From contig NC_083519.1 in the NCBI RefSeq assembly GCF_032362555.1, positions 7,271,501-7,335,500 of the forward strand: 64,000 nt of DNA, read 5' to 3'. The stretch's first letter is position 1. Each line of letters opens with the position of its first letter. A model generated the notes under the pieces. It was not told the origin of the DNA. It saw only the letters and a program-made list of their open reading frames with translations, and searched no databases. Positions 33,901-46,269 of this stretch are shown here, one piece after another. The DNA is from Amyelois transitella. Its lineage: Eukaryota; Arthropoda; Insecta; Lepidoptera; Pyralidae. The position numbers and the translations under genes were made by a program.

Positions 33901-35840
33901 TCTGCGAAATACATATGAATCCAGCTGTTGTATTTTTAACTTGAATCATTTACGGAAATTGTAAAACAATGCTTCATCATAGATACCAGTACTACAAAGA
34001 GATGTAAGAGATCAGCCAGGAGTCATCACAGCCGACTACGTACGGGCAGTGTCGCAGTTCGGACCAATGGTGGAAGTTAGAACGGGATACAGGTAAAATA
34101 AATTATTTCAGTTGTTCATCTTTTAAGGCTAGGTTTACTCAATTTTTTTTAACGTCCCTAAAATATATATAAATATAGGTTATAAGAATTTTATGACTTT
34201 TGATCCTTTCGTCCGTGCTCAGGCCCATAGTTAAATCACCTTATAAAGCAACGGACGTGTCCTCATAATATTTCAGGTTTTCATTCATGCACTTTTATAA
34301 GCCGTCTAATAAGAACCTCAACTTACAACTTTGGTAGTTACTTTTTCTTTTAAATACGCAGGACCCAGGACCTGCCAATCTTCGTGCGTATGATCGACAA
34401 AGACACCTACTGGACCTTCGAAAATGGCCTTCCGACTCTCATCACAACTCTGCTGCAGATGAATATGAACGGCTATGGCCTGGTGTTGCCAGATATGATA
34501 GGAGGAAACGGATATATTGAGCCGCCCACCAAGGAGTTGTTCATCAGGTGGCTCCAAGCTAATGTATTTATGCCTAGCATGCAGTTCTCATATGTGCCTT
34601 GGGAGTTCGATAATGAGGTAATTTCTCTTATTTGTAGTTAATATAAAAAGTAAAATAGATTTGCGATAGAGAAAAATAATAATAATAAGACGATTACGCG
34701 TGAGAAGAAACTTAATGTTAATCATACAACATTATCAATTTTCCCTTATTCTATGGTATACCCATAAGTTCACCCCGGTAGATTAGATTTCTATAGCCAC
34801 ACCTATCAACTGAACCAATATCTACATGATGATATCGCGAGTCTAATGACAGTTATAGGCATATTTCCAGAGTTGGCACAAACACAACTTGAGCTTGAAA
34901 TAATTTTATACGTATGAAATTTTATTGGGCCACTCGGCTCGGCTAATTTAGACACTATTTCCACAAGCGTAGATGAAGCTCAAATCGTGTGACCTGTTCA
35001 GTAAAAATATAATTATTCTTTCAGACCATCACCATAAGCAAGAAGTTCGTGGACCTCCACGCCAAATACGCGCCAAAAATAATAGCCGCGTGTCGCAAGT
35101 CAATGGAAACGGGCGCGCCCGTCAACCCTCCTATATGGTGGGTCGCACCGAACGATACCACAGCGCATGATATTTGGGACCGTAAGTACATAAGGCTGGG
35201 AGTAATAATCATACAAACCAACATTTGTACCTATTTGTATTTTGCAAAGCATCTTACCTAGTAGTAGCTACAAAGCTATTAAATAGATGGATTTTTGTCA
35301 TATCTTTTTCCTCACCTCAGGCTCAGGCGCACACCCTTCCTGATTTTCTTTATATTACCTACATATCTAAAAAATATATATCCCAAATTTAATGCAAAGG
35401 TTTTTCACAATGTAAAGGGCATCGTGGTGAAATGCCATGCGATCCCATGATGTCCTCAATCGAGATGAGAGGCGAGAAGAGCGCACCGGAGGAGTTTTAG
35501 TCTGTAGGCTGGCACATTAGATGCTAGGAGTCCACACTCTCACAGTCAGTCCGTAAAAAGGATTTCCACTACGGAAGAAAATAAAAGGGTTTTTCACAAT
35601 TTCAGTTATTTGCAATCAACATATTTAAAACCTTTTTTAAACTCGTTTTCAGAATACCTGCTAGGCGACTCAATCCTAGTAGCTCCCGTAGTGGAAAGGG
35701 GCGCAAGATCCCGTGACGTATACCTTCCGATCGGGACGTGGCTCGCTGAAGGAGACCCCGACAGGAAACACAAGGGTGGAGACTGGATAAGAGACTACCC
35801 CGCTAAACTAGACGAGCTACCGTACTTCGTTAGGATCTAG
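30934..35840 (+). CDS. GH31 glycosidase gene C (MYORG-like), lacking only a resolved first exon
   Basis: Exons: 30934-31059, 31527-31736, 32606-33266, 33468-33660, 33983-34092, 34362-34617, 35025-35181 and 35653-35840. Together they give 632 residues after the unresolved first exon. The first listed exon encodes the hydrophobic core of a signal peptide (LAVLVALTHGAAV). Four exon lengths (661, 193, 110, 157) equal those of gene B, and exon 34362-34617 is 18 bases shorter, lacking six residues in the NG loop. Landmarks are HPIWSTWA, LEIDDLWETCYGS, WTHPFINKNCEP, IDSFKFDGGESSW (nucleophile Asp), VRMIDKDTYW (acid/base region) and VLPDMIGGNGY. It ends in YFVRI with no GPI-like tail, so it is predicted to be secreted and soluble. 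It appears functional. Confidence 0.9.
31205..31318 (+). repeat. 265-bp family 3' fragment in gene C intron
   Basis: CAATTCTATCATTAAGCCAA, CTGAACACGGCCTATCAGTC and CCCCGCAAGGAATTAAGACG end in GATAATATATAATG. Confidence 0.65.
35412..35587 (+). mobile_element. Retroposed fragment with 13-bp target-site duplication in gene C last intron
   Basis: The 176-bp insert ends in an A-rich tail (AAGAAAATAAAAG) and is flanked by identical GGTTTTTCACAAT copies (35399-35411 and 35588-35600). Its body (GTGGTGAAATGCCATGCGAT, CGTAAAAAGGATTTCC) is related in reverse complement to 49005-49170, so it belongs to a dispersed retroposon family. Confidence 0.75.
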
Positions 35841-36210
35841 ATTGATTTTGTTAAAAAAAAAGAAAATTAATAAGCCATTATGATGCGAAACTTCGTATGT
35901 AAATATTGCTATGCTGGAAAGCACGAATTTTTACCTGGCGCATTTGTGGCTTATAGATGAATAATAGGCAAAATCCGAATTTTTATTACAAATTTTTATT
36001 TTATTAGCTGCTTTTATATAAATTCCAATACCTTACTGCTTGATGATGAGAAATTGTCAAATATTGCATTGGTTTCAGTTTTTAACGATTCCAAACATTG
36101 CTTAAAATATTATGTATAAGTGTAGATATAGATTTATGCAAAGACAAATTTATTTAAACAATATTTAGAGTAATAAGTAATTTATAAAAATGGAAGATTG
36201 TGTGCTTATA

Positions 36211-36216
36211 AATAAA
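36211..36216 (+). terminator. Candidate poly(A) signal of gene C
   Basis: AATAAA lies 370 bases after the gene C stop. No closer perfect signal was noted on this strand. Confidence 0.4.
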
Positions 36217-36595
36217 CGTATTTAGAAGTTGAAAAATTATTCCCCTTTATTATATTTTGATTAATTAACAATATTCTCTAATTTGTTAATACCACGAAAG
36301 TTTCACAAGTTAATTTACCACAAGTTAAGAACTCACATCCGAGGCTAACTCAATCTTCAAGATTGAAAATAAGCATTTCTGATAGGCCTTTACCTGACAG
36401 TAAAAAACTTGTGATACACAACAATACCTCGCCACAGACTCCGTCCCCATTAAAGTAATTTCTAAAGAGTTGATTAATTTAAAATCAAAACACCGTCATT
36501 CAATAAAAATTCTATATTACACAACGTAATACTTAAAATACAAAATTAAAGTACGAATAAGGTACTAATTACAAGTAGTTATAACATATAAAATG

Positions 36596-39500
36596 CTATG
36601 CGTTAACTGTTACATCAGTAACTAATCCAGCGCCGAGTATTTTGAAGTCCTCTATGAGAGCTTGTTTGTTTATCTTGTACTTCGTTTCTCCTTTCACTGT
36701 TATGGGTGTAAGCGCGTTTGCGTTCAGGACCTGTGAACAAAAAATACTTTATTATTATTTTGTACTTTATCACGCGTGTCACGAAAAAAGTAGCTTAACC
36801 TTACTCAACTTACTTAAAAACCCAGAAATCTGCACTATACATAAGCCAAACTTAGGTAGTCAACGAAACATAATTGTCCATATAAACAAACACCAAAGGG
36901 GGTTCAAGTTTAACGAACTTTCTCTGATTGGATGTTTATCTATCTAAGTATTTATTATAAAATAAAGTATCCGTTGAGTTATTATCTCGTAACACAAGTT
37001 TCTAACTTACTTCGAGGCTAACTCAATCTGTGTAATTTGTCCCGTATATATTTATTTACCTGGAATTCCTTGAATTCGTCAATGTCCGGTTTCCATAATA
37101 CAGCAACCACTTCGCCGCCGTATGAATCGTGGAAGAACAGGGCGAACTCACTGTACGCGTGCTGAAAACCAACAAATGAAGTTTCAGTACAAACAGATGA
37201 AATGAGGTTTATTCGTTTAAGTCCGCCATTGCAAGTAATTTGTTTCTTTTATAACTACATATGTTCTATTTTCTTGTTACTGTGTAAATTTCTATGCAAT
37301 AAAGATATTAAAAACAAACAAGCAATTTTTTATTATCACTTGTTCATCGCTCCAGGGACGGATTACGGCTTATGAGAACAAGAAATATAAAACTTACCCT
37401 GAGTTCGTCCAAATAGCACCTTACTGGGTCAAATTCTACCACCGGAATCAATTCTTCCGCGAAAGTCGTGGGTAATTTCCGTGATGTTGGCAGTTTTTCA
37501 ACGCGTTCAGTTGTAAATGGCACCAGGGTCGGATTGAGGCGGATGAGAACGTCGTAGCCGGATAATGATGGTACGAAGCATGACTGTGGGATATTAGACA
37601 AATGATTTTAATTATACAATGGAATTAGCTTTTTGGTATAATATATTTTACCTTTACACCTATCACCAAAAGGACGCAACACAAATTTATGAATTTATTA
37701 ATACGAAGTAGGTCAATCTGTTACAATTTAACATCTGAACGGCTGATCCATTTTAATGAAATTTGGAATGGAGGTAGTTCAAGACCCGAGAGAAAACATT
37801 TATTATGAAACCTCTTTTGCAGTTTCAAGTTAACCGATTCTCATGAAATTTTGTGAGCATATTGATAATCGGCTATCATTTTTACTTTTCATACCCCTTA
37901 GTGATAAGAGTTGTCCACCCTTAACATTTTTTAACTAGAAATAACTTAAAAAATATTTATATGGCAAAACAACATTTGCCAGGACAGCTAGCATTAAATA
38001 TAAATCTATAACTTCAATAATTAAAATCAATAATAAATTCGAGAAACAGGAAAATCAATAAGAGTAATTTTCTATTAATTACTTTATCTTACCAGTATGT
38101 TATCCTTCATTTCACTCAACAGCGCCCTCTGAAAGTAGTCTAAAGTACTACTGGCTAGCACTTTAGCTCTGGCGATAACTTGAGGGGTCGGGTCACGTCT
38201 ACTCCAAACTGCGGGGTGGTCAGAGTCGTACGCCGTAACTATGTGAATGCACGGGGTCGGATCCTCTCGAGATGAGAATTGCTGCTCCAATTCAATTATT
38301 TCTTCGCCTGAAAAATGATAAGCAAAATATGTAAAACTCATCAAACAATGCATAGCAAAAAATACATACCATGCCTAAACAAACAAATAAAAATATAGTT
38401 TCCATATATAGCTAAAAACCTTTAATTTCGTAAATATTCACTTTAGAGGTTATGGGGGATTACTCATTTATTTTTTTAATTGCTGAATTTATGTACATCA
38501 ATGAAAAGAAAAAAACAACTGACATTAATTATCGGAATATTAAGCAAACGATGTCGCACCGGAAAACAAGTCATATATAGCATAATTCTTTATCATTTCT
38601 ACGTTTGTCAGATTTGTGTTTTTTGTTTATTTGGTTAATCATACTGTTACTATTATTAAAAAATAAATAAGAACTTACGTTTCATATCCTCATTGAAATC
38701 CAACACGATCATTTCCCTGGCCCAATCCGTATTAGCCAGCAATGTTAACACTCTGACAAGCCCAGCAGTGGGCATAGTTGGTGGGGATAGTGGGGAGGAA
38801 TGTACGAAAACCGCGGCCGTGATTAGTTCAGCCACAGTGGGGGGGAAGTGGGGAGGGGATAGCAGGTGGGAGGACAGCCAGCGTTTGAACAGACAGACGG
38901 TGGGCCCGAAAGCGGGATGTTTCTGGTGTAATCTGTAACAATAGAGTATGGGATTATTGGTCAATACACTCTTAAAGTGTGTATTAATTAAACGCGTACG
39001 CACCTTTATTTTATACCTGTATTATTTATAAATAGTGTGATGCAACGCGAAATTTTATATACGTACATATAATCACGTCTTTATCTCTTGCGGGGTAGAC
39101 AGAGAAAACATTATCCAAAAGACTGATAAGTGAAGTTGCTGTTCGGCTAGCAACTTGTCAACTGAAAAAAACCCCAAGTTTACAAGCCTATTCCTTAGTG
39201 GCCTTTTACGATATCAATGGAAAAGAGATCGAGTGGTCCTATTCTTTTACTATTGGTGCTGGGAAACCACACGAAAGTTTAAAATGTGTTAATATTTTTC
39301 TTTATATTTTATTTATAAACGTACTCATTCAATTGATGTAAGACCCTGAAATTACCCAAACCAGGACCGTGTCCAAAAGACGCACAACGGTCTCTTCTCT
39401 AGAGAGGTGGGAATCTGACCGAAACGCCAACAGAGCATTATAAGGTAGGTACTATAACATTATTATTTGGACCACTCCGTCATCCATCTCCCTCTTGCTC

Positions 39501-42500
39501 TTCTCTCTCCCTTCTTAATATCCAGCTCAAATTACTTACCCGTGAAGGGCCCCCCTCAATCTTGGCATCAAAATAGTTTCACATTGCAAATTAACACTCT
39601 CTTCACTCTCCCTAAACTTGACCACTCCATTCTCCATCTCCCTCCTCAATAGCGTTATCTCTTTCGGGTGTGCTATCTCTAGACGGAACACTAGACCGTT
39701 TTTGAGCACATCAATGTGGGTAGGATACGCTTGAGTGGGGAGTGAATATTGCTTTTGCAGTCGCTCGGCGATTTGTAAGTTGAAAGCGGCTTTGAGGCAG
39801 CGGAACGCTTGGAGGTCGCCCGGCCATTTTCCGCTGTGACCTGGAACGGAAGAAAAAATTTAGTTTCTTCATGTACTTGACTAGTTGACAGAAATTTACT
39901 GAAAAGCTTGTTTTTGTGGTCAAAAACCTGTTTAGGGGACGGAATTGTTTTTTTCTTAAGTTTTACATATAGTCACGTGAGTATCTTTTACGGGGTAGAC
40001 AGAGTCTACCAAAGTCTAGTAGTCTACTAGTCTAACAAAGACTGAAAGGCCATGTTCAGCTGTATAACTTGTTGATGGAATTGAGCCACAAGTGCAAGAT
40101 TCTAGAACCAAATAAAGACTCAGAAAAAATAAATGCGAACTTATTCAACCTTACCCAATTCAATGACTGCTTTGCAAACAGCGGTATACTCCGGCACGAC
40201 CAAGGTTCCTTCTCTCACTATTTCCTTCACCAAGCTTGCATTCCCTCTTCTCCAGGGGTTATGTTGCGGGGGGCGGGGAACGGGAGGGAGGGGGTCGCTA
40301 TAACTGAATACGGGAGACACTCCTGTGAAATGTAAAATGATATTTTAAAAGCCAGTAAAGGCAAAACCTATGAATGGTATCCTGCCTTCTCGCCGAAAAT
40401 TGTTTAGCGGATTATCACTTGCCAACCAACGGTTCGCCTGATTTTCACTTTGACAACTAACGATTGTCAAATTTTTGTATGATAACGTTTCATTTGGTAG
40501 AATTATTGTTAAGCTCATTATTATAATGACAGAACACGTTTCGGGCACTTATAATTTATCAAATCCTTCACTAGGCCAGACAACTTTTAGACGAATAACG
40601 TTTCGTCTGTGTAACAGTACCTTTTTCGTACATTTATATTATGATATAAAATAAACTAATTTCGACATGCAATTTTTATTAAAGAATTACAAAAAAAAAT
40701 TAACCCTTTAAATTAGCAGCAATGCACATTAATAATTTTCATGTGAATATGAAGATTTGGGTTCAAGAATTCTGTTGATTCTTTCGAGTATTTTTTTTTT
40801 CTTAGGTTCTGGTGGGGCACCTGTTAATATATTTTCTATTTCCCCCTCGTTGGCAACGGTTTCCTTTATTAACGTAGTTAACGTGAAATCGAAAGAAATC
40901 GGTTAGGTTAGGTTAGAACTGCGACCATCAACGCACGAGCCAAGCGAGCGAAGCGAGCGTGCCGCGGCAGCGGCCGGCGAAGTGCCAGAACCGAATCGCT
41001 TTTGTTTCACTACACAGGGCACTTGAATATTAGCTACAGTAGAAAAATAATTATGGAAAAAAAAAACAATAATATATTATTTGGTAAACAATACATTAAA
41101 TTAAATGAATATTACTCTAACTGAAACGTTCGCTACTTGAAAGTTGGCCTTGTGAAAAGTGTCATTATAAAAGCCAGACCAAACGTACAGTTGGCAATAG
41201 TTAAGTTGGGAAATGAAACAAAATTAAGTGATATAGTTGGCAAATGATTATTCCGCGAAATAAAATTCTGCGAAACGTTGATTGGCAAGTGATGATCTGC
41301 CAAACGATTTTCGTCGAAAAGGCAGAGAACCCCTATGAATATTTTTCCCAACTGCGAAAGAAGAAGGGGTATGTGTTTTTCCACAATTATTATAACAATT
41401 CTATATTCTATTTTTCCCACAATTCATATTTCCGCTTGCATTCTACCACTTCTCAGCTAGCGATATTTTACACGCTGTGAAAAGCTTTTACAATTTTAAA
41501 TATCAGGGTCACACCAATACAAAATTAAAATTATAACCCTGTTTTTTCCTTCAATTTCCATAGGGTTTGGCCAATTAGAATGAGATTTTTTTATTCTTCG
41601 GAGGAAATTTACTTGAAAATATGCGTCATATTTTCAAGTAAATTTCTTCATTTTTTAAGTTAGAGTAGGTTCCATAAAGTATAACTACTCTAACTCTTTC
41701 TCCTGGCGTAATCCCGGTTACATCCTCACCTTTCTGGAGAGGAGCCCGGGATGCGCCTATGCGACCAAGATCATAAAGTTTATAACTAGGTACTTGCGTA
41801 GAATGAAACGTGCAACTTACCACATTAGTACACACAATTTGGAACATAACTTCTTAAATAAAAATTTAAGACAAACACATTGAATAACCTATTTGTCGTT
41901 CTTCAGCTAGATATTTTTTCGATTCCTCCCTTGTCTCTTTTTAATCGGTGTAATTAGAGATTCAGTGAGAATGGCATTCATAAATAAAATAATTAATTCC
42001 GTAGGGTGAATCTACTCACCGTACACAGCGCTGACATCTAGCGGCAACTGCGTGAGTTGCCTCAGATCGCGACGGAGTTCGTCGAAGGCTCGCAACGCTT
42101 CTAAAGAGCACGACTCACATTGAGCGTCACTGTATTGCTTGCGAGACGTCAGAGTGTCAAGTTGATCGCATATGTGGAATAGTTCGGACTGGGGAATATC
42201 TGTGAAATAAAGAAATTGAATTTATTTACTAGTACAATTTGATCTGTAAAAAAAGTGGTGATTATATACCTGAGTTGCCTGTTACTTTTCAATGTCTACT
42301 AGATGTATGTATATAAAATGTAATGCCATGTCCTTTAAAAATGTATTTGTATAATTCAGTTTAAATAAATAAAAACAAGTAAGATATAAGTATATATTAT
42401 TAGATAAAAACAAGATTCCAAAAAGAACCAAGTCATATCTATAAAAGTCAAAATTTTTCAACCTGGTCCTTTCAACTAGTGCACATAGTGGATTTAACTG

Positions 42501-45500
42501 TAAGTGTGAATTATTTAAGTATACCATTTCATCTCCAGGAAACTTCCACTTGTGTTGATTAAAATGAGGATAAATACAATCATGTTAACCTAGGTGATAT
42601 AATCTGGTGAACATAGTAGAACAACTACACAAAATCGCGGAAAAAGCTACTAAGACTTACCATACTTAATCTTCATGAGATAATTGATGATCTGCTTGGT
42701 GATACCGCGTCGTTCTTGTGTGGTCTCTCCGTCCCAGACGCAAGTCTCTGTGATGGAGCCGTCTTGGAAGCGACGCAACTCTGATTTTTCGCCCCAGAAT
42801 AATCTGTATGTTAGCAGTCAAATTTATATATTGAAAACTTTATTCAACCAAAAACAATATAATAGTTAAACTTGAAAAAAAAACTATTTTGGGCCATTAA
42901 GCCCAAAATATCAGAACACACATTCAATATCCCGTATAATGAATGTCTGTTCTGATATTTTGGGAAATCCTCTCTAAGAAACCTAGCAAATTTAGCTGTT
43001 ATCCATACATATAAAAGATATTTTTTGTATTGTTGTATTTTTATTAGTAACAAATAATCTCAAAACTATTAATTTTCTCGAAATTTGGCAGAGAAGTAGC
43101 AATGGATTTTTCCTGGAGATTCCGACAGGAGCGTAACCCTACATAAAAGCTAGTATACGTATAATGACGTATATACAATTAGACAATTAGAAAATAGATA
43201 AATGTATTCTCTTTTCTCACCTGAATTCCTCTGCCTCAGGTAAATTTGCGGGAGGACCTTTCTCAACCACATTTATACAGTGTTCCGGATTCAGGACCAA
43301 TCCAAACAATAGGTTTTCTTCGTGTCTGAAATATATTTAATACAATTAAATGTAAATTTTACCATTGACACGAAGTACTAAAACCCTTTGTAGAGCCCTC
43401 TGGAAATAAGTAACGTGTAAACCTATGGTGACTTGAATAAACTAGCTCTAAAAAAAATAATGTCAGTGTTTAAAAACCCTTCTGTTAAGCGATGTCCTGG
43501 TTAAAAGAGAAGGGCTTACCATTCACGCCACTAATGGTGACAAGGCATGTCGTAAAAGTCGCCTAAGAGAATAGTCACATTCAACAAGTTTTATCATGAT
43601 CTAATATGGATTGGGTTCCCCTGTAGAAAATGATGCCATAACCTAACCACCTAACCTGGCGGAAGATCTTTCCTTTAGTGGCAGTCGAGCCCAAATCATC
43701 ACTCCCGAACACTTACTATTATAACACTCACCCTTCCATCTTTGCTTTTTCTGGCGATTTCTTTACGGTCCATGAGAAATCGGCGTCTACCATCTGCAAT
43801 ATCAAGTCTACTCGATTCCCAAGACTTTTCCTCAACAAAGTGTGAAGAGTATCTGTTACTAGAGCCAGCTCGTCTATACCATAGTTCAGTTGGGATTCTT
43901 TGGACACTTTTGATAGAACAGATTGTTTGAGACCTTCCAAATTTTTGAATCTGCAATAAATGTTAATTATATAAGCTATGGTTTATGTGCCACTTGCTTT
44001 GGCTTCTCAGACAAAGAAAATTGTGGTAAATATTTTTTTTGCACTTTGAATTCGGAATTTAGTATGTTGTGATACCAAGTTTAGTACTGTATACTAGTGT
44101 AATAATAAAATAGCAAACAGGGCAATAAATGCTCTTAATACTTACTTCAAAATGTGATCAAACTGCATCAAAGGCTGCACCGGAGTCATGAAGAGTGGTA
44201 TGAAGCTGTTTATGTTGGCATTGTCAAGCATCCCCACAGCCAACTCGCACTCCCTCTTCAAGGTGTCATAGGTCCCTCTACACATCTGCCATAGTATGTT
44301 GTAGTAACCCGTTCTATCTAGGAATACCACTGGAAAGTGTTTGTGGAATTCCTCCAAAGGAGGAGAATCACCCTCCTTATGGAGTGATATGCCCTTTTTG
44401 TCCCATTCTGAAGATTCTGTAATTATTAAGAGTATTTTAGAAATTTGAATTTTAAAGTTTTCAATAGGCATCCTTGTTTTACTGTATTTGATTTGGATAA
44501 ATTATGAAATAGCATTGTGTATGCATAAGGTACTCTTAGGTAGGTAAGTCCTTTTTAGAAACTAAGGATGGATACATGTTTGATATTATACCCAAGGGAA
44601 CTTGAAAACATTACAAAGAACTGAATACTCATAATTGTAATAGGATGTTGTACATTGATGGTCAAATAAATTGTAAGAAAATAAATTAAATAAAGAAAAA
44701 ATATACTCACTGATGGCTATCCAAACATTCCTAACTATTTGATAACTACTCATAATATTATTTACTCTCTTTATTTGCACTAAATATGCTATGAGCATGC
44801 TCACAACATGTCCAGACACTTGTAACTTTCTTTGTCGCAGCCAGATCTTTAGTAATACAACTGCTTGCTTTAAATTCTCACTTTTTGACAGAACTTCTTT
44901 TAAGAACTCCTCATTTGTAGAAGATGTTAAATCACATAATATACTACTGTTGTAATATGGAGTTGGAGTTCCCACTTCATTATTCTCAACAGCATCAGGA
45001 TTAAATAACCATGATTCTCTTAAATTATTACGTGTTGGACTAAAACGGTGAAGTTTGTATGCATCTAGCTCGCAAGATAAATCAATACGAACTGATACAA
45101 AGTTACCAAGCTTGCCTGCTGGTTTTAAATCCAGAACAGCTTTTGCTTCACTACCATTTAAAAATGTGTATTTCAAATCTTCAATGGATTCATAATTTTT
45201 CAAATGCGATGCAATGAATGCTAAATAAGCAGCACGCTTTTTATGATATCTATAATTTATTGAGTCATTTTTCGTATATATGTCTGCTGGTACAGTGACT
45301 TTAACATCTACTTTTAGTTTCGAGTTGATTGGACATCTCAAGTTATAGGACCCAACAATTTCAACACTTTTAAACTTGTGAAATTTAAAAACACATTTTG
45401 TTTTCTTTAGCTTATCATTAAATGGTAGTTTCACTTTGAGCTTTTTCGCCAGAGTTTGTTCAGTAAGGTCATATTCATTTTCATCCTCTTGTATAGACAG

Positions 45501-45898
45501 TAGATAAGTTTTAAAAGCTAGAAACCACTGCTCAAACTTCTTTTCAGTCTTCTCTTTGACTTTGACTTCTTGGAGGACTTCATCAACTTGCAATCGGAAT
45601 AAATTTGAATTGAATAAATTCTCAGTTTCGCGAAGACGGTTCAATTCGTTGACCGTTGGCTGCCGATATAAACCTCTTATTCGTTTCTTGCCCTCGGGGT
45701 TATTATCAGCAGCACTACGCTTACCGTTTTCATTAACAGCTTCTAAAGGTGAATCGTCTTCGGAAACATGTGCAATATCCTAAAATAACAAATTTAAAGT
45801 GAAATACCATGGCCGCAAAAAGAAGTAATTTTTTGAGTAGGAAAACTTTATGTATCGACAAGCGTATGATAAGTTTCAAATCTTACCTGTTTCACCAT
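36596..45898 (-). CDS. NOL6: NOL6 (nucleolar protein 6 / Nrap), complete
   Basis: NOL6 is a nucleolar small-subunit processome protein (Nrap/Utp22 family) built on tandem nucleotidyltransferase-like folds, acting in pre-18S rRNA processing. Fourteen exons on the - strand join in frame to 1119 aa: 45887-45898, 44711-45779, 44146-44416, 43732-43950, 43221-43325, 42661-42803, 42020-42199, 40155-40322, 39540-39840, 38679-38932, 38093-38307, 37398-37583, 37060-37161 and 36596-36730. The start exon is only 12 bases (MVKQ). Landmarks: GLYRQPTVNELNRL near the N-terminus, ELRRFQDGSITETCVWD, WPGDLQAFRCLKAAF, LHQKHPAFGPTVCLFKRWL, LPPHF-like SPPHFPPTVAEL, EFALFFHDSYGGEVVAV, and a C-terminal EDFKILGAGLV. 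Length agrees with animal orthologs (about 1150). It appears intact and ordinary. Confidence 0.95.
36960..37056 (+). repeat. SINE 3' fragment in NOL6 intron 13
   Basis: CGTTGAGTTATTATCTCGTA, CACAAGTTTCTAACTTAC, GAGGCTAACTCAATCTGTGT and TTTGTCCCGTATATATTTAT match the 3' half of the tRNA-derived-type SINE seen at 50.11-50.35 kb. Confidence 0.7.
37665..37995. repeat. Decayed interspersed element in NOL6 intron 11
   Basis: GAACGGCTGATCCATTTTAA and TGAAATTTGGAATGGAGG are typical of degenerate lepidopteran non-autonomous elements. No ends or coding sequence are identified. Confidence 0.4.
39055..39280 (-). repeat. 265-bp family copy in NOL6 intron 9
   Basis: ACATATAATCACGTCTTTAT, CTAGCAACTTGTCAACTGA and GATCGAGTGGTCCTATTC lead to a GTGCTGGGAAACCACACG 5' end. 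The middle part is shortened. Confidence 0.7.
39960..40085 (-). repeat. 265-bp family 3' fragment in NOL6 intron 8
   Basis: ATATAGTCACGTGAGTATCT, TTTTACGGGGTAGACAGAG and GGCCATGTTCAGCTG follow in reverse family order, with a small internal duplication of AGTCTACTAGTCTA. Confidence 0.65.
40376..41331. mobile_element. Non-autonomous long-TIR DNA transposon with 9-bp target duplication
   Basis: The left end GGTATCCTGCCTTCTCGCCG and the reverse complement of the right end GGTTCTCTGCCTTTTCGACG match over more than 50 bases with moderate divergence, and weaker pairing continues for about 180 bases. Both ends are flanked by CCTATGAAT (40367-40375 and 41332-41340). Long TIRs with a 9-bp duplication point to a Mutator-like (MULE) MITE; no transposase is encoded. 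It lies in NOL6 intron 7 and contains three GGTTA units followed by a GC-rich GAGCGAAGCGAGCG segment. Confidence 0.8.
41690..41785 (-). repeat. Fragment of the CCTCCTGG dispersed family
   Basis: TCTCCTGGCGTAATCCCGGT, TACATCCTCACCTTTCTGGA and GGAGCCCGGGATGCGCC are the clearest copy of this short family in the window. Confidence 0.55.
43485..43700. repeat. Degenerate repeat patch in NOL6 intron 4
   Basis: GGCATGTCGTAAAAGTCGCC and TGGCGGAAGATCTTTCCTTT resemble pieces of lepidopteran non-LTR elements. Boundaries are unclear. Confidence 0.4.
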
Positions 45899-46269
45899 TT
45901 TTAAATAAGTTCACTGTAAACACGCACCACCACGAAACATTGAAAAAATGAACAAAGGAAATGAAACTAAAAAGGTTATAAAAATGTAAACAGAGCTCAG
46001 AAGAACAATCCTATGGAAGTGCCCTATGCATGTACTTTTCCTGCATACCTAAATAAACAAACCCGGATACAAACATGGCGGACTAGAGATGTTCATTTAG
46101 TCGATAATATTTTATCGATGGACGAGTGAGTTAAGATGTTTATTACCGAATTAAATTTATTAAAAAAAAAAAATTTACATCGGGAATCCTTACAATCTTG
46201 GCTATAATCTAAGGTCCAACAATATTGTATCTATTACCTATGTCATTCTGATAAAGAGTTTGGAAATCA

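Noticed and set aside
40895-40915. Three GGTTA units, reminiscent of the insect TTAGG telomere repeat
   Set aside because: Only three copies lie inside a MITE in an NOL6 intron. This is too short to call an interstitial telomere.
44586-44710. Continuation of the NOL6 exon-2 reading frame past 44711
   Set aside because: A consensus donor (ATCA|GTGAGT) joins in frame to the conserved KSSEWDKKGIS exon; the readthrough residues are AT-rich intron sequence.
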